The notes: generated from the sequence alone by a model not told the origin. 64,000 nt of DNA from Thermocrispum agreste DSM 44070 (GCF_000427905.1 NZ_KE386603.1:925332-989331); one strand, 5' to 3'; counted from the stretch's first letter, positions 38,920 through 50,554 are shown. Program-made: numbers and translations.

Positions 38920-41003
38920 TGCGCCACGCGATCCACCAGCAGGCGTTTGAGGATCTTGCCGGTGGTGTTGCGCGGCAACCGGGTGAGGAACGTGACGTCC
39001 CGCGGCACGGAGAAACGGGACAGCCGCTGGTGGATGTAGGAACGCACCATCGCCGGGTCCAGCCGGGCGCCGGGCTTGGGCACGATGAACGCCGCGAGTC
39101 GCTGACCGTACTCCTCGTCCGGGACGCCGACCACGGCGACCTCGGCGACCTGCGGCAGCGCGGCGATCGCCTCCTCGACCGGGCGGGGGAAGACGTTCTC
39201 GCCGCCGGAGATGATCATCTCGTCGTCGCGTCCGGAGACGAACAGCCTGCCGTCGGCGTCCAGGTAGCCGAGGTCCCCGGTGTCCATCAGGGTGTCCTTG
39301 ACCTCCGGCGGCTCGTCGCCAGCGGTGTAGCCGTGGAACGGTTGCTCGTTGCCGACGAAGATGCGCCCGACCGCGCCGCGCGGGACCAGCAGCCCGTCGT
39401 GGTCGAGGATGGCCACGGTCGACCCCAGCGGCGGGTGCCCGGCCGTGGTGGGGGCGACCCGCAGGTCGGTCGGGCTGGCCGTGGCGGCCTGGGACACCTC
39501 GGTGGAGCCGTAGAAGTTGTAGAGGATGTCGCCGAAGGCGTCCATGAACTCGGTGACCAGCGTGCCCGGCATGGCCGATCCGCTGCTGGCGACGATCCGC
39601 AGGCTGGAGGTGTCGTACCTGGCGCGCACCTTCTCCGGCAGGTTGAGAATGCGCTGCAGCATGATCGGCACCGCCATCAGGGCGGTCACCCGGTGCTGGT
39701 CGATCGCCTGCAGGCAGCGTTCCGGGTCGAACCGGTCCTGCAGGACGACCGTGGCCCGCAGCGGCGTGCTGATCTGCAACGCGCCCAGCCCCCAGGTGTG
39801 GAAGATCGGCGCGGAGATCAGCATGGTGTCCTCGGCCCGCAGCGGCAGCACGGACAGCATGGCGGCCACGCTGATCCAGCCCGGCGGAGTGGCACGTTTG
39901 GCGCCCTTCGGTGTCCCGGTGGTGCCGGAGGTCAGCACGATGAGCAGCCCGTCCCGCTCCGGCGTGCGGAGCGTCCCGCGCGGTGCCTTGTCGACGAGAT
40001 CGTCCAGCGTCGCCCTGCCTGCCACGCCGCTGGGCGCGATGGCGCTGATGCGGGTGACCGTCGGCGGCAGGTACTGCACCAGCGGCTCGAACTCGTCGTC
40101 GGTGATCAGCACCCGGATGTCGTGACGCTCGACGATCTGCTCGATCTGCCTGCTGGCCAGCCCCGTGTTGAACAGCACGGCGTCGCAGCCGAGCATGGCG
40201 CAGGCGACCGCGGTGAGCACGAAGCCGCTGTGATTGCGGGCCAGGATGCCCACCGTGGCCTTGGTGTCCACACCCATGTCGGCCAACGCCCTGGCCAGCC
40301 GCTGCGACCGGTCGTAGACCTCGCCGAAGGTGAGGGTGCGGCGGTCGTCGACAACGGCGATGCGCTCCGGGCTCCGCGCCGCGGCGGCGGCATATCCGCC
40401 TGCCACCGTGAATCCCCACCGGCGCAGCCGGTTCAGCTGCCGGAGTCCGCGTAGCGGGTGCGACGCCTCGAGGATCCCGGCGTCCAGCAGGGTCTTGACG
40501 ATCTTGCGCTGGATCTGGGCGGGTGATCCGCCGGTGGTGATCGGGACGTCGGGCTTGCCCGCCAGGTAGTCGTCGATCCGCCGCAGGCCGTCCCGCACCC
40601 AGCGGTGGATCGCCGTCCGGCCGTGCTGCCCGCCGAAGTCGACCCCTTGCGGCTTGGCCACCACCACGGTGACCTGGGTGCCGCCGTTGCTGGCGTCGGC
40701 CAGGGACACCGACACCCAGCTGTCCGATTCGCCGACACCGGCCAGGACGAGTTCCTCCTGGGGCTGGTTGGCGGCCAGCCGGGCGAGGTATTCCGCTGGA
40801 TGCCCGCCGGAGGACACCGCCGAGATCACGTAGTGCGGGTCGCCGGCGTTGTTCGGCAGGTGGGTGATGGTGCCGAGGCTGCGGAAGAACCGCGGGTACA
40901 GCTCCGGCTTGCCGATGACGTCCCACACCGCGGCGCGCGGGTGGTCGAGCACCATCTCCACCGTCACGTAGTCGGACGGCACCCGATGTCCCGGTCCAGT
41001 CAC
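38916..41003 (-). CDS. START-like domain fused to acyl-CoA synthetase (AMP-binding)
   Basis: 695 residues. The first ~150 form a SRPBCC/START-like domain (VTVEMVLDHPRAAVWDVIG, WVSVSLADASNGGTQVTVVV). Then comes an adenylating domain: LTSGTTGTPKGA near residue 357, FYGSTEV, DTGDLGYLDADG, SGRDDEMIISGGENVFPRP and, near 682, the catalytic lysine in RNTTGKILKR. It would activate a carboxylic acid as acyl-AMP, then acyl-CoA. The joined lipid-binding-type domain may present a hydrophobic substrate. Start ATG 41003 lies beyond a 423-base gap. Confidence 0.85.
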   Translation of the reverse strand: MTGPGHRVPSDYVTVEMVLDHPRAAVWDVIGKPELYPRFFRSLGTITHLPNNAGDPHYVISAVSSGGHPAEYLARLAANQPQEELVLAGVGESDSWVSVSLADASNGGTQVTVVVAKPQGVDFGGQHGRTAIHRWVRDGLRRIDDYLAGKPDVPITTGGSPAQIQRKIVKTLLDAGILEASHPLRGLRQLNRLRRWGFTVAGGYAAAAARSPERIAVVDDRRTLTFGEVYDRSQRLARALADMGVDTKATVGILARNHSGFVLTAVACAMLGCDAVLFNTGLASRQIEQIVERHDIRVLITDDEFEPLVQYLPPTVTRISAIAPSGVAGRATLDDLVDKAPRGTLRTPERDGLLIVLTSGTTGTPKGAKRATPPGWISVAAMLSVLPLRAEDTMLISAPIFHTWGLGALQISTPLRATVVLQDRFDPERCLQAIDQHRVTALMAVPIMLQRILNLPEKVRARYDTSSLRIVASSGSAMPGTLVTEFMDAFGDILYNFYGSTEVSQAATASPTDLRVAPTTAGHPPLGSTVAILDHDGLLVPRGAVGRIFVGNEQPFHGYTAGDEPPEVKDTLMDTGDLGYLDADGRLFVSGRDDEMIISGGENVFPRPVEEAIAALPQVAEVAVVGVPDEEYGQRLAAFIVPKPGARLDPAMVRSYIHQRLSRFSVPRDVTFLTRLPRNTTGKILKRLLVDRVAH

Positions 41004-41426
41004 CGCTCACCCACCCGTTTGCCTCGGCAAAGGACATTCCTAGCGAGTCGGCGCGTGCCGGGTCAAGAGCTGCGGGTATGCCCCTGGGCGAGATGTGGCC
41101 GCTGGGCATGGGGTGGGGATGGGCACTGGTGTGAGTCGGCGCGTTCCGGGCCGGGGGTGGCGGGTGCGGGGCCGTGGTGGGTGTTTCTGGTGGTGTGGGT
41201 CGGCGGGGTTTGCGCGGGGTCGGTGGGTGGGCTGTGGCGGGTGAAGGGTGGCGAGGCCGTAGTGGGCGCCACCGGCGGCATGGGGCAGCAAGGGTCACGT
41301 GGACCAGCGTCGGCTGTGGCGGGTGAGAGGCGTCGGGTAGGTCGCCCGGGCGAGGCGGCGCAGGGGCCATGGGGCCGGACGGGCACGCGTGCCCGCGAGC
41401 GTTTTCCCGGGACGAGGGTAGGCCGG
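41004..41426. other. Gene-free, G-rich 423-base gap
   Basis: No coding gene is supportable. The plus strand is strongly G/T-rich with many G-runs. An 18-base sequence, GAGTCGGCGCGTGCCGGG (41045-41062), recurs with one mismatch at 41133-41150. It holds the upstream region of the ligase gene and the space after the permease. Confidence 0.5.
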
Positions 41427-42908
41427 TCAGCTCACCGGAATGTCGTCCTTGTCGGTCTGGTCGCCGTTGCCCGGGGCCAGGTGCGAGTGTTTCCTGCCGT
41501 AGGCGAAGTAGATGACCATGCCCAGCCCCAGCCACACGGCGAACCGCAGCCACGTGATGACGTCCAGGTTGAGCATGAGGTAGAAGCAGGCAGCCGCCGT
41601 CAACGCGGGCACCACCGGGGAGAACGGCACCCTGAACGGACGCCGCAGGTCCGGCCGCTGCTTGCGCAGCACCGGAACGGCCACCGCGACGATGATCATC
41701 GCCGACAGCGCGCCGATCGAGACCATGTCGGCCAGCTCGTCGATCGGCACCAGTGCGGCCAGCACGCCCACCAGCACCGCGGCACCGACGGTCATCCGGT
41801 GCGGGGTGCCCCACCTCGGGTGCACCGTGCCCAGCTGCCGCGGCAGCAGGCCGTCCCGGCCCATCGAGAAGCCGATGCGGCCGATGGTGACCAGCTGCAC
41901 CAGGATGACCGAGGTCAGGCCGGTGACCGCGCCCAGCGAGATGATCCCCCCGACCCAGGACAGCCCGACGGCGTCGAACGCCTTGGCCAGCGGGGCGCCG
42001 GAGTCGATCTCGGCGTAGGGGACCATGCCGGTCAGCACCAGCGAGACGCCGACGTAGAGCACCGCGCAGATGCTCAGCGCGCCGAGCAGCCCGATGGTCA
42101 GATCGCGCTGCGGCCGCCGGACCTCCTCGCCGAGGTTGGCCAGCGCCTCGAACCCGGTGTAGGCGAAGAAGACCACCGCGGCGGCGGTCAGCAGGCCGAT
42201 GGTGCCGTACATGGTCGGCTCGATGCCCAGCCCGGCCTCGATGATCGGTTGCTTGAGCACGTCCGGCGCTTCCGCCTGCCGCGATTCGGGCACGAACGGG
42301 CGCCAGTTGGCCGCGGTCACGAAGAACGCACCGATGCCGATCACCAGCACGCAGACGATCAGCTTCACCACCACCAGCGCGTTGGTGAACAGCGCGGACA
42401 TCTTGATGCCCACCACCGCGACCACGGTGAGGATGGCCAGGATCAGCACGGCGCCGACGTTCACCACCGCCTCCTCGCCGAACAGCTCCGGCGGCAGGCC
42501 GAACAGGTCGGCGAGGTATCCGGACCAGCCACGGGAGACGACCGCGGCGCCGAGCGAGAACTCCAGCAGCAGGTCCCAGCCGATGATCCACGCGAAGCCC
42601 TCGCCGAGCGTGGCGAACGCGTAGGTGTAGGCGCTGCCCGCCGTCGGCACGCTGGAAGCCATCTCGGCGTAGCAGATGGCGGCCAGGGCGGCCACCACCG
42701 CGCCGATCACGAACGACAGCGTCACCGCGGGCCCGGCGTGCTGCTTGGCCTCGACGCCGGCCAGGGTGAAGATCCCGGTGCCGATGATGATGCCGACACC
42801 GAAGCCGATCATGTCCTTCGCGCCGAGCCGTTTGCGTAGCCCGTCCTTGCTCTTGCCCCGGTCGAGGACGGCCGAGACGCTGATCGTGCGGCGGAAAGCG
42901 CTCGTCAT
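41427..42908 (-). CDS. APC-superfamily amino acid permease
   Basis: 493 residues with 12 or more membrane segments. KDMIGFGVGIIIGTGIFTLAG is the first-helix signature of APC (cationic amino-acid-type) permeases, and FFAYTGFEALANLGEEVRRPQ is helix 6/7. Substrate unknown. ATG 42908 (MTSAFRRTISVSAVLDRGK) matches relatives better than the longer frame. Not clearly in an operon. Confidence 0.88.
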   Translation of the reverse strand: MTSAFRRTISVSAVLDRGKSKDGLRKRLGAKDMIGFGVGIIIGTGIFTLAGVEAKQHAGPAVTLSFVIGAVVAALAAICYAEMASSVPTAGSAYTYAFATLGEGFAWIIGWDLLLEFSLGAAVVSRGWSGYLADLFGLPPELFGEEAVVNVGAVLILAILTVVAVVGIKMSALFTNALVVVKLIVCVLVIGIGAFFVTAANWRPFVPESRQAEAPDVLKQPIIEAGLGIEPTMYGTIGLLTAAAVVFFAYTGFEALANLGEEVRRPQRDLTIGLLGALSICAVLYVGVSLVLTGMVPYAEIDSGAPLAKAFDAVGLSWVGGIISLGAVTGLTSVILVQLVTIGRIGFSMGRDGLLPRQLGTVHPRWGTPHRMTVGAAVLVGVLAALVPIDELADMVSIGALSAMIIVAVAVPVLRKQRPDLRRPFRVPFSPVVPALTAAACFYLMLNLDVITWLRFAVWLGLGMVIYFAYGRKHSHLAPGNGDQTDKDDIPVS

Positions 42909-42996
42909 GCGGTGGACGTTAGAAGATCGCCGACACCCTCGCATCCCGGTTGGGCACGACTGTTCGGAGAGTCCGAATTCGCCCGTGTGGTCTTGG

Positions 42997-43662
42997 CTAC
43001 GCCGGAGGCACGTCGGTGCGCAACGGCAGGTGCTCGGCGGCCAGGATCGCGGCCTGCACGCGCGACTGCAGCCCGAGCTTGGCCAGCACCCGCGACACGT
43101 GCGTCTTCACCGTGGTCTCGCTGATGGCCAGCTTTCTGGCGATCTGCGCGTTCGACAGCCCGTCGCCCAGGCACGCCAGCACGTCGCGTTCCCGTTCGGT
43201 GAGATCGGCCAGCCCGCGCGGCTGCTCCGGCTCCGGCCTGCTCACCTCGGCGAACGCGGTGATCAGCTTGCGGGTGACCTGGGGGGCCAGCACGCCGTCG
43301 CCCGCGGCCACCAGGCGGATGGCCTCGACCAGCCGATCCGGCTCGACGGACTTCAGCAGGAATCCCGCGGCACCCGCGCGCAGTGCGCCGTAGACGTACT
43401 CGTCCAGGTCGAACGTGGTGAGCACCAGGACCTGGCAGTCACCTGTCGCGGTGATCTCCCGGGTGGCGGCGATGCCGTCCATGCCGGGCATCCGGATGTC
43501 CATGAGCACCACGTCCGGCCGTAGCGCGCGGACCTGGTTGATCGAGGTCCGGCCGTCGGCCGCCTCGCCGACCACGGTGATGTCGTCGGCGCCGTCGAGG
43601 ATCATCGCCAACCCGGCCCGGATCGCCCCGTGGTCGTCGGCAAGCAGTACGCGGATGCTCAT
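42997..43662 (-). CDS. NarL/LuxR-type response regulator
   Basis: 221 residues. The receiver domain has IRVLLADDHGAIRAGL, phosphorylated aspartate in VVLMDIRMPGMDG, and a lysine at FLLKSVEP. The C-terminal LuxR helix-turn-helix is LTERERDVLACLGDGLSNAQ. ATG 43662 overlaps the stop of the histidine kinase gene (ATGA), so the pair is co-expressed. Target genes are unknown. Confidence 0.92.
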   Translation of the reverse strand: MSIRVLLADDHGAIRAGLAMILDGADDITVVGEAADGRTSINQVRALRPDVVLMDIRMPGMDGIAATREITATGDCQVLVLTTFDLDEYVYGALRAGAAGFLLKSVEPDRLVEAIRLVAAGDGVLAPQVTRKLITAFAEVSRPEPEQPRGLADLTERERDVLACLGDGLSNAQIARKLAISETTVKTHVSRVLAKLGLQSRVQAAILAAEHLPLRTDVPPA

Positions 43663-44900
43663 CGGTCACCGTCCCCGTACGCGCCACCGGACCGCACAGG
43701 CAGCGAGGCGCAGACCAGCCAGCCCCGTCCGCCGGGCCCGGCCTGCACGGTTCCGCCGACGGCTTTGGCACGTTCTCGCATGCTCAGCAGCCCGACACCG
43801 CCTGCCTGCTGGCCGGCGATCCTGCTGGTCTCGTCGGACAGCTCGTTGGTCACCACGATCTCCACCTTTCCGTCGCGCCTGCGCAGCGTCAGCTCGGCAC
43901 GGCACCCCGGCGCGTGTTTGATGGCGTTGGTCAGTGCCTCCTGGGCGATGCGATAGGCGGTCAGGTCGACCGCGGCGGGCAGCTGGGTGGCCTCGTCCAG
44001 TTCCGTCCGGACGTCGACGGTCATGCCGCTGGCCCGCGCGGATTCCACCAGCTTCGGCAGATCGGCAAGGCCGGCGGGTGCGGTCGCGCCGTCGGTTTCC
44101 GCTCCCTCGGTGCGCAGCAGCCCGATCATGGCACGCATTTCCGCCAGCGCCGCCACACTGTTGTCCCGTACCGCTTGCAGCACCGTGGTGATCTGGTCGG
44201 CGCGTTCCGGGTGTTTGGCCATGTTCAGCGCCGCGGCGGACTGGATGGCGATGGCGGACAGGTGTCCGGCAACGACGTCGTGCAGGTCACGGGCCATGCG
44301 GGCGCGTTCGTTGGCGACCGCGGCCTGCCGGTCCAGTCGGGCGATCTCGGCCAGCTGTTCGGCGTTGGCGCGCTCCGACTCGGCGATCTCCCGTTGTTGC
44401 CGGACGTTGGTCGCCCACCACACCGGGATCACCAGGAACGAAGCGAGCGCGGCCAGTGCCGCCACCCCGGCACGCCAGTCGGACGCCACGACCAATGCCA
44501 GTGCCAGGCCACCGATGATGGTCACCGCGACCGCGGGCACCATGGCCCTGCTGAGCCGCTGTGACCCGTACAGGGTGGCCGCGAACAGCAGATCGGAGAA
44601 CACCACCATGACCGGCAGGGTCAGCCCGAACCAGGCGTCGACACCGACCATCAGCAAACCCGCCGCCAGACCGACCCCGGGCGCCCGGCGCCGCGCCAGC
44701 TCGATCAGGCAGAACGCGCCGAAGACGGCGATGCGCCACCACGGAAGCTCCGGCTCCGGCGGCGCGAACAGCCGGTAGAGGCCGGACGCGTACAGCAAAC
44801 ACCCCAGCAGGAACATGCCTGCCGCGATGAGTGCGTTCTGCTGCCAGATCGGCAAGGCGCGATACAGCGACAGGGGAGCAGGCAGCCTTCCCGCGGACAC
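43659..44900 (-). CDS. NarL-type sensor histidine kinase
   Basis: 413 residues from GTG 44900, which has TGTGAT 6 bases upstream; a longer frame to 44933 is open. Several membrane helices (about 15-145), then a HisKA_3 dimerisation domain with the phosphorylated histidine in ARMARDLHDVVAGHLSA and an ATPase domain (AQEALTNAIKHAPG, QQAGGVGLLSMRERAKAVGG). No recognisable sensory domain outside the membrane. Partner of the regulator at 42997. Confidence 0.9.
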   Translation of the reverse strand: MSAGRLPAPLSLYRALPIWQQNALIAAGMFLLGCLLYASGLYRLFAPPEPELPWWRIAVFGAFCLIELARRRAPGVGLAAGLLMVGVDAWFGLTLPVMVVFSDLLFAATLYGSQRLSRAMVPAVAVTIIGGLALALVVASDWRAGVAALAALASFLVIPVWWATNVRQQREIAESERANAEQLAEIARLDRQAAVANERARMARDLHDVVAGHLSAIAIQSAAALNMAKHPERADQITTVLQAVRDNSVAALAEMRAMIGLLRTEGAETDGATAPAGLADLPKLVESARASGMTVDVRTELDEATQLPAAVDLTAYRIAQEALTNAIKHAPGCRAELTLRRRDGKVEIVVTNELSDETSRIAGQQAGGVGLLSMRERAKAVGGTVQAGPGGRGWLVCASLPVRSGGAYGDGDR

Positions 44901-44946
44901 GTCCCCATCACAGCACAGGCCCGCTGACGCCACCTCCTACGAAGTG

Positions 44947-45645
44947 ATGACGCCGACCTCATGCTGCCGGCCGATGGCAGGCGGGCATGCCGCAGCCATC
45001 GTCGATGACGTGCAGAACGTCGTCGACTTCATGACCGCCAATCCCATGGCGATCGTCATCGCCGCCGGAGAGATCGGCTTCTGGGTGTGCGTCGTCACGG
45101 GATTGGCCGCCCGTTATCTGCTGCGCATGCGCCGGACGAGCACCGTGTTGCTGGCTGCGACGCCGCTCATCGACCTGCTGGTGCTCGTCGCCACCATGGT
45201 CGATCTGGCCGACGGCGCGCTCGCCACCACGGTGCACGGCCTCGCCGCGGTCTATCTGGGGTTCAGCGTGGTCTTCGGGCCCAGCATGATCCGCTGGGCG
45301 GACGCGCGCTTCGCGCATCGGTTCGCCGGCGGGCCCGCGCCGGGCAAGCAGCGCCGTGACTGGTCCGGCCGGGTCCGCCACGAATGGACGCAGTGGGGCA
45401 AGTGTGTTCTTGCGTGCGCCATTGCCGCGGCGATCATGCTGGTGCTGATCTTCGTCGCCGGTACCCCGGAGCAAACCCGGGCGCTGTGGGCCGACGGCGG
45501 TTGGGTGCCGCGGCTGGGGCTCGTCGTCGTCATCTGGCTGGTCGCGGGGCCGGTATGGGAGCTGCTGTCCCGGCCTGGCGCCGGGGACCGTACCGCTGCG
45601 GCAGGCGACGAGACCGCGGGCGCGGTAGAGCGGGGCAGGCGATGA
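44947..45645 (+). CDS. Multi-pass membrane protein of unknown function
   Basis: About 232 residues. Five or so hydrophobic segments, including MAIVIAAGEIGFWVCVVTGL and VVVIWLVAGPVWELLS. No family recognised. The start is uncertain: ATG 44947 or GTG 45010 are both reasonable. It ends in ATGA overlap with the next small membrane gene and is divergent from the histidine kinase. Confidence 0.6.
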   Translation: MTPTSCCRPMAGGHAAAIVDDVQNVVDFMTANPMAIVIAAGEIGFWVCVVTGLAARYLLRMRRTSTVLLAATPLIDLLVLVATMVDLADGALATTVHGLAAVYLGFSVVFGPSMIRWADARFAHRFAGGPAPGKQRRDWSGRVRHEWTQWGKCVLACAIAAAIMLVLIFVAGTPEQTRALWADGGWVPRLGLVVVIWLVAGPVWELLSRPGAGDRTAAAGDETAGAVERGRR

Positions 45646-45857
45646 TCGGGCTATTGGGGATCCTGCTGGTGGTGCAAGGCGCCGGTGGCCTGATCAACCG
45701 CGCGGCGGGCAGCGACGCCAAGAGCTGGTTCGTGCAGTTGCACGTGTTGCCGCCCAGCATGCACGTCGCGGCCAGCATGCTGATGCTGCTGGTGGGAGCG
45801 GCGCTTGCGGTCGCGGGGGAGCGCAAGCGCAAGGGGAAGGGTGCCGGCACCGGCTGA
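45642..45857 (+). CDS. Small membrane protein
   Basis: 71 residues with two hydrophobic helices (about 2-15 and 38-58) and a lysine-rich C-terminus (GERKRKGKG). ATG 45642 overlaps the previous stop as ATGA, so the two are probably one unit. No recognised family. It is followed by a strong terminator. Confidence 0.65.
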   Translation: MIGLLGILLVVQGAGGLINRAAGSDAKSWFVQLHVLPPSMHVAASMLMLLVGAALAVAGERKRKGKGAGTG

Positions 45858-45870
45858 TGGCCGGCACGAC

Positions 45871-45901
45871 GAAGGGCCGGCGGGGAGACCGCCGGCCCTT
45901 C
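45871..45901. terminator. Bidirectional hairpin terminator before sigA stop
   Basis: Perfect 13-bp stem, GAAGGGCCGGCGG (45871-45883) with CCGCCGGCCCTTC (45889-45901), and a 5-base loop. It lies 13 bases after the membrane gene's stop and 19 bases before the sigA stop on the other strand, so it can end both. Confidence 0.85.
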
Positions 45902-45919
45902 TCGTTCGCCTGGAGTGCG

Positions 45920-47218
<1,299 letters not shown>

Positions 47219-47347
47219 TGACACCCTTTCGCAGCTTCGTGATCTGCTACGCCGAGGAAAACGACCTCAGCTGCATCAGGTTTCGGGGTGGGCACCCGCC
47301 TGCGGCATGACTATCGACCGATCCACCCGCCGACAGGGCCACGTTCC

Positions 47348-47377
47348 ATTGTAACGACGATCGCGCCTTCCTCCGAA
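47348..47377 (-). promoter_or_regulatory. Probable sigA promoter
   Basis: On the minus strand, TTCGGA (47377-47372) and TACAAT (47353-47348) are separated by 18 bases. It lies about 130 bases upstream of the sigA start. The leader contains a 10-codon open frame (ATG CCG CAG ... TGA) that may be incidental. Confidence 0.5.
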
Positions 47378-47427
47378 GTGCGCGTGATCGGCCGGTGATC
47401 CGCTCGTTGCCGGCCACGCCCACCCGG

Positions 47428-48240
47428 CTAGTGCGCGATCCCCTCGGCGACCGCCGCGGCGGCGCCGATGATGCCCGCCTGGTTCTGCCTGGTCGCCACC
47501 GTGATCGGGGTGCGGATCTGCAGCAGCGGCACCCATTTCTCCGCCTTCTTGCTGACGCCGCCACCGACGATGATCAGGTCCGGCCACACCAGGTTCTCCA
47601 GTACCGACAGGTACCGGTTGACGCGCTTGGCCCAGTCCGGATAGCTCAGCCCCTCGTTCTCCTTCGCCGACGCCGCCGCCTTGGTCTCGCCGTCGTGCCC
47701 GTCGACTTCGATGTGGCCGAACTCGGTGTTGGGCACCAGCCTGCCGTCGACGAACAGCGCGCTGCCGATCCCGGTGCCGAACGTCAGCAGGAGCACCACG
47801 CCGCGGCGGAAGCGCTCGTCGCCGAACCGGACCTCGGCGATCCCCGCGGCGTCGGCGTCGTTGAGCACGCCGACGTCCTCCGGCTCCCTGCCCAGCCTGC
47901 GCGCGAACAGCTCGTCGGCGTCCACGCCGATCCATGCCGGATCGATGTTGGCCGCGGTGTGCGTGATGCCACCCTTGACCACGCCCGGCACGGTGATGCC
48001 GATCGGGCCCTGCCAGTCGAACGTCTCCACGATCTCGGCGACCACGTCGGCGACTGCGTCCGGGGTGGCCGGCTGCGGGGTGGGGATCTTCAACCGGTCG
48101 CCGTGCAACCGGCCGGTGGACAGGTCGACGAGGGCCCCCTTGATGCCGCTGCCGCCGATGTCGACGCCGAACCCCATGCCACCGTCGGTGGAGGGATCCT
48201 GCGCACGTCGCGCGGCGGCTGTCGTGGTGTGTCGGGCCAT
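47428..48240 (-). CDS. ppgK: Polyphosphate glucokinase (ROK family)
   Basis: 270 residues. It phosphorylates glucose with polyphosphate, or ATP. GFGVDIGGSGIKGALVDL is the phosphate motif, VPGVVKGGITHTAANID the ROK segment, NDADAAGIAE the sugar-binding region, TFGTGIGSALF phosphate 2, and PNTEFGHIEV. It lacks the CxCGxxGC zinc motif of ordinary ROK kinases, as PpgK does. Sits next to sigA and suhB, as in mycobacteria. Confidence 0.92.
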   Translation of the reverse strand: MARHTTTAAARRAQDPSTDGGMGFGVDIGGSGIKGALVDLSTGRLHGDRLKIPTPQPATPDAVADVVAEIVETFDWQGPIGITVPGVVKGGITHTAANIDPAWIGVDADELFARRLGREPEDVGVLNDADAAGIAEVRFGDERFRRGVVLLLTFGTGIGSALFVDGRLVPNTEFGHIEVDGHDGETKAAASAKENEGLSYPDWAKRVNRYLSVLENLVWPDLIIVGGGVSKKAEKWVPLLQIRTPITVATRQNQAGIIGAAAAVAEGIAH

Positions 48241-48355
48241 CCGGCGGTCCTTCCCGCTCGATACCTGGAAGCGTTGTCTGCTCGACTTTAGCCACGTCCG
48301 CGGTGTGCCGGACGCGAGGTGTGCGCCTGCCGGACGGGTGTGGTCGGATAGTCGG

Positions 48356-49192
<837 letters not shown>

Positions 49193-49267
49193 CGGGCGGG
49201 ACACCTGGCACCGGGGTCCCTCCGCGGCGCAGCCGGGATCTCCGGTGCCGGGTGACTGCGCGGCCTC

Positions 49268-49312
49268 GACGGCACTGACGGCACTGACGGCACCGACGGG
49301 ACTGACGACACG
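49268..49312. repeat. Five-copy 9-base repeat after suhB
   Basis: GACGGCACT repeats five times, the last three with one to three substitutions (49268-49312). It lies in the non-coding gap after suhB. Confidence 0.8.
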
Positions 49313-49366
49313 TCCGGGATCGACTGTGGCCAGGGACGCGATCACCGGGCGAACGAGTGAGCAGGA

Positions 49367-49399
49367 CCGCCGGCCGGTGCGGACGGTACGGGCCGGCGG
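49367..49399. terminator. Hairpin between suhB and cei
   Basis: CCGCCGGCC (49367-49375) pairs exactly with GGCCGGCGG (49391-49399) over a 15-base loop. Five bases from the stop of the minus-strand cei-like gene; it could end both converging transcripts. Confidence 0.55.
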
Positions 49400-49403
49400 A
49401 CGG

Positions 49404-50081
49404 TCAGCACTGGCCGCTGCGGGCGGCCGCCAGCAGCTCCTTGCTCAGCTGCGGTTTGTCGTCGTTCGCCGACAACTCGCTGGACCGGCCGCGATACTTG
49501 TCCGCCCACTGGCTGAGCGCTTCCAGGGCGGTCAGCGCCTCCCGGCGCGGCCGCACGTCCACGAAGTCCTCGCCGATGGCCAGGTCGACGCTCGCACCCT
49601 TGCGCTCGTCCTTGACCAGTTCCAGGCACGGGTCGATCAGGCTCAGCGTGCGCGCGGCGGCCTCGCCGTTCTCGCCGAACCGGATCTGGCCCCGGCACGC
49701 CGGCTTCTCACGGTTCTCGTACGCCTTGTCGTTGGCGGGCTTGCCGACCCTGGTGAAGCCGATGTTGCGCAGCGACTCGGTCACCAGCGCGGCCTGCCGC
49801 CGCTTGCCGCTGGCGTTGAGCACCCGCACCCGGACCTCCTCCGGAGGGATCGGGTCGACGTGGTCCAGCGCGTCATGGCTGAGCGAGGTGTAGATCATGC
49901 CCGGCGGGGCCGATGCGGGCGGCTCGCAGCGGATCGCCTCGTCGATGTTGGCGCTGTCGTTGAGCACCTTGAACCAGATCAGCGCGGACGCGCCGCCGAG
50001 GATGACGATCAGGATGAGCGCGGGCAGGGGACGGTACTTTCGGTACGGGCGTGTGGTGCCCCCTGAGATCCCCGACCGCAC
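49404..50081 (-). CDS. Cei-like envelope protein with LytR C-terminal domain
   Basis: 225 residues from GTG 50081, supported by GGAAGGAAG upstream. A short basic N-tail, one membrane segment (about 18-37, LPALILIVILGGASALIW), then an extracytoplasmic LytR_C domain (VRVRVLNASGKRRQAALV, SLRNIGFTRVGKPAND). It resembles mycobacterial Cei (Rv2700), needed for envelope integrity, and lies in the same neighbourhood between suhB and a DUF4193 gene. Cysteines (CEPP, PACRG, DPCLE) may form disulfides. Confidence 0.82.
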   Translation of the reverse strand: MRSGISGGTTRPYRKYRPLPALILIVILGGASALIWFKVLNDSANIDEAIRCEPPASAPPGMIYTSLSHDALDHVDPIPPEEVRVRVLNASGKRRQAALVTESLRNIGFTRVGKPANDKAYENREKPACRGQIRFGENGEAAARTLSLIDPCLELVKDERKGASVDLAIGEDFVDVRPRREALTALEALSQWADKYRGRSSELSANDDKPQLSKELLAAARSGQC

Positions 50082-50554
50082 TGGTCCGCTTCCTTCCACC
50101 CGATCGCCGCTACCCACCCAGAGTGTCTGTGTTCTTAGGTTAGGCGTTACCGCCACCGATCGCTGGTTCGACCGCGACGTGTCCCCCGCGTGATCTCGGT
50201 CGCTTTCCCGCCTGGGACCCTATTGTGGCGTTGACCACGTGAAGATCGTGTAACCACGCCGCACCGGTTGATCGACGACACGGTGCGTGACCATCGACGT
50301 CGGCTCTCCGTAGTCACCCACCAGGGCTAATGTCGACGTGACACGGCTATCAGCACAGGGTGTGGCCTTGCCCGTGCCGAGCAGGCGTGAGCTACCCTCT
50401 GCTGGCTCCGGAGGGGTCGAGGAAGAAATTTCTGGTGGGCTCCGGGCACAAAAACGGGTACTGGAACGTTATCCAGCGCACGGGCATGACCCGACGTCGG
50501 ACGGGCCTGCCGCCGAAACCAGACGAGAGAACGAGCAGCGCAGGGGTGAGAACC
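50082..50554. other. Divergent promoter region of cei-like gene and DUF4193
   Basis: No gene. It carries the divergent promoters. A possible plus-strand promoter for DUF4193 is TTGCCC (50368-50373) with TACCCT (50393-50398), 19 bases apart. Longer open frames here (from 50360) run into DUF4193 but have no independent support. Confidence 0.5.

Noticed and set aside
37644-40454. 936-residue plus-strand frame
   Set aside because: Shadow of the EamA and ligase genes; no recognisable domains.
41004-41426. Small gene in the G-rich gap
   Set aside because: Translations are low-complexity (Gly/Arg/Trp or Pro/His/Thr) and no start has a ribosome-binding site.
38425-42591. 1388-residue open frame on the minus strand
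   Set aside because: It overlaps the EamA, ligase and permease genes in another frame; high GC keeps stop codons rare. The real genes have clear families.
47281-47311. Upstream open frame controlling sigA
   Set aside because: A 10-codon frame in the leader with no ribosome-binding site; chance is likely at this GC content.
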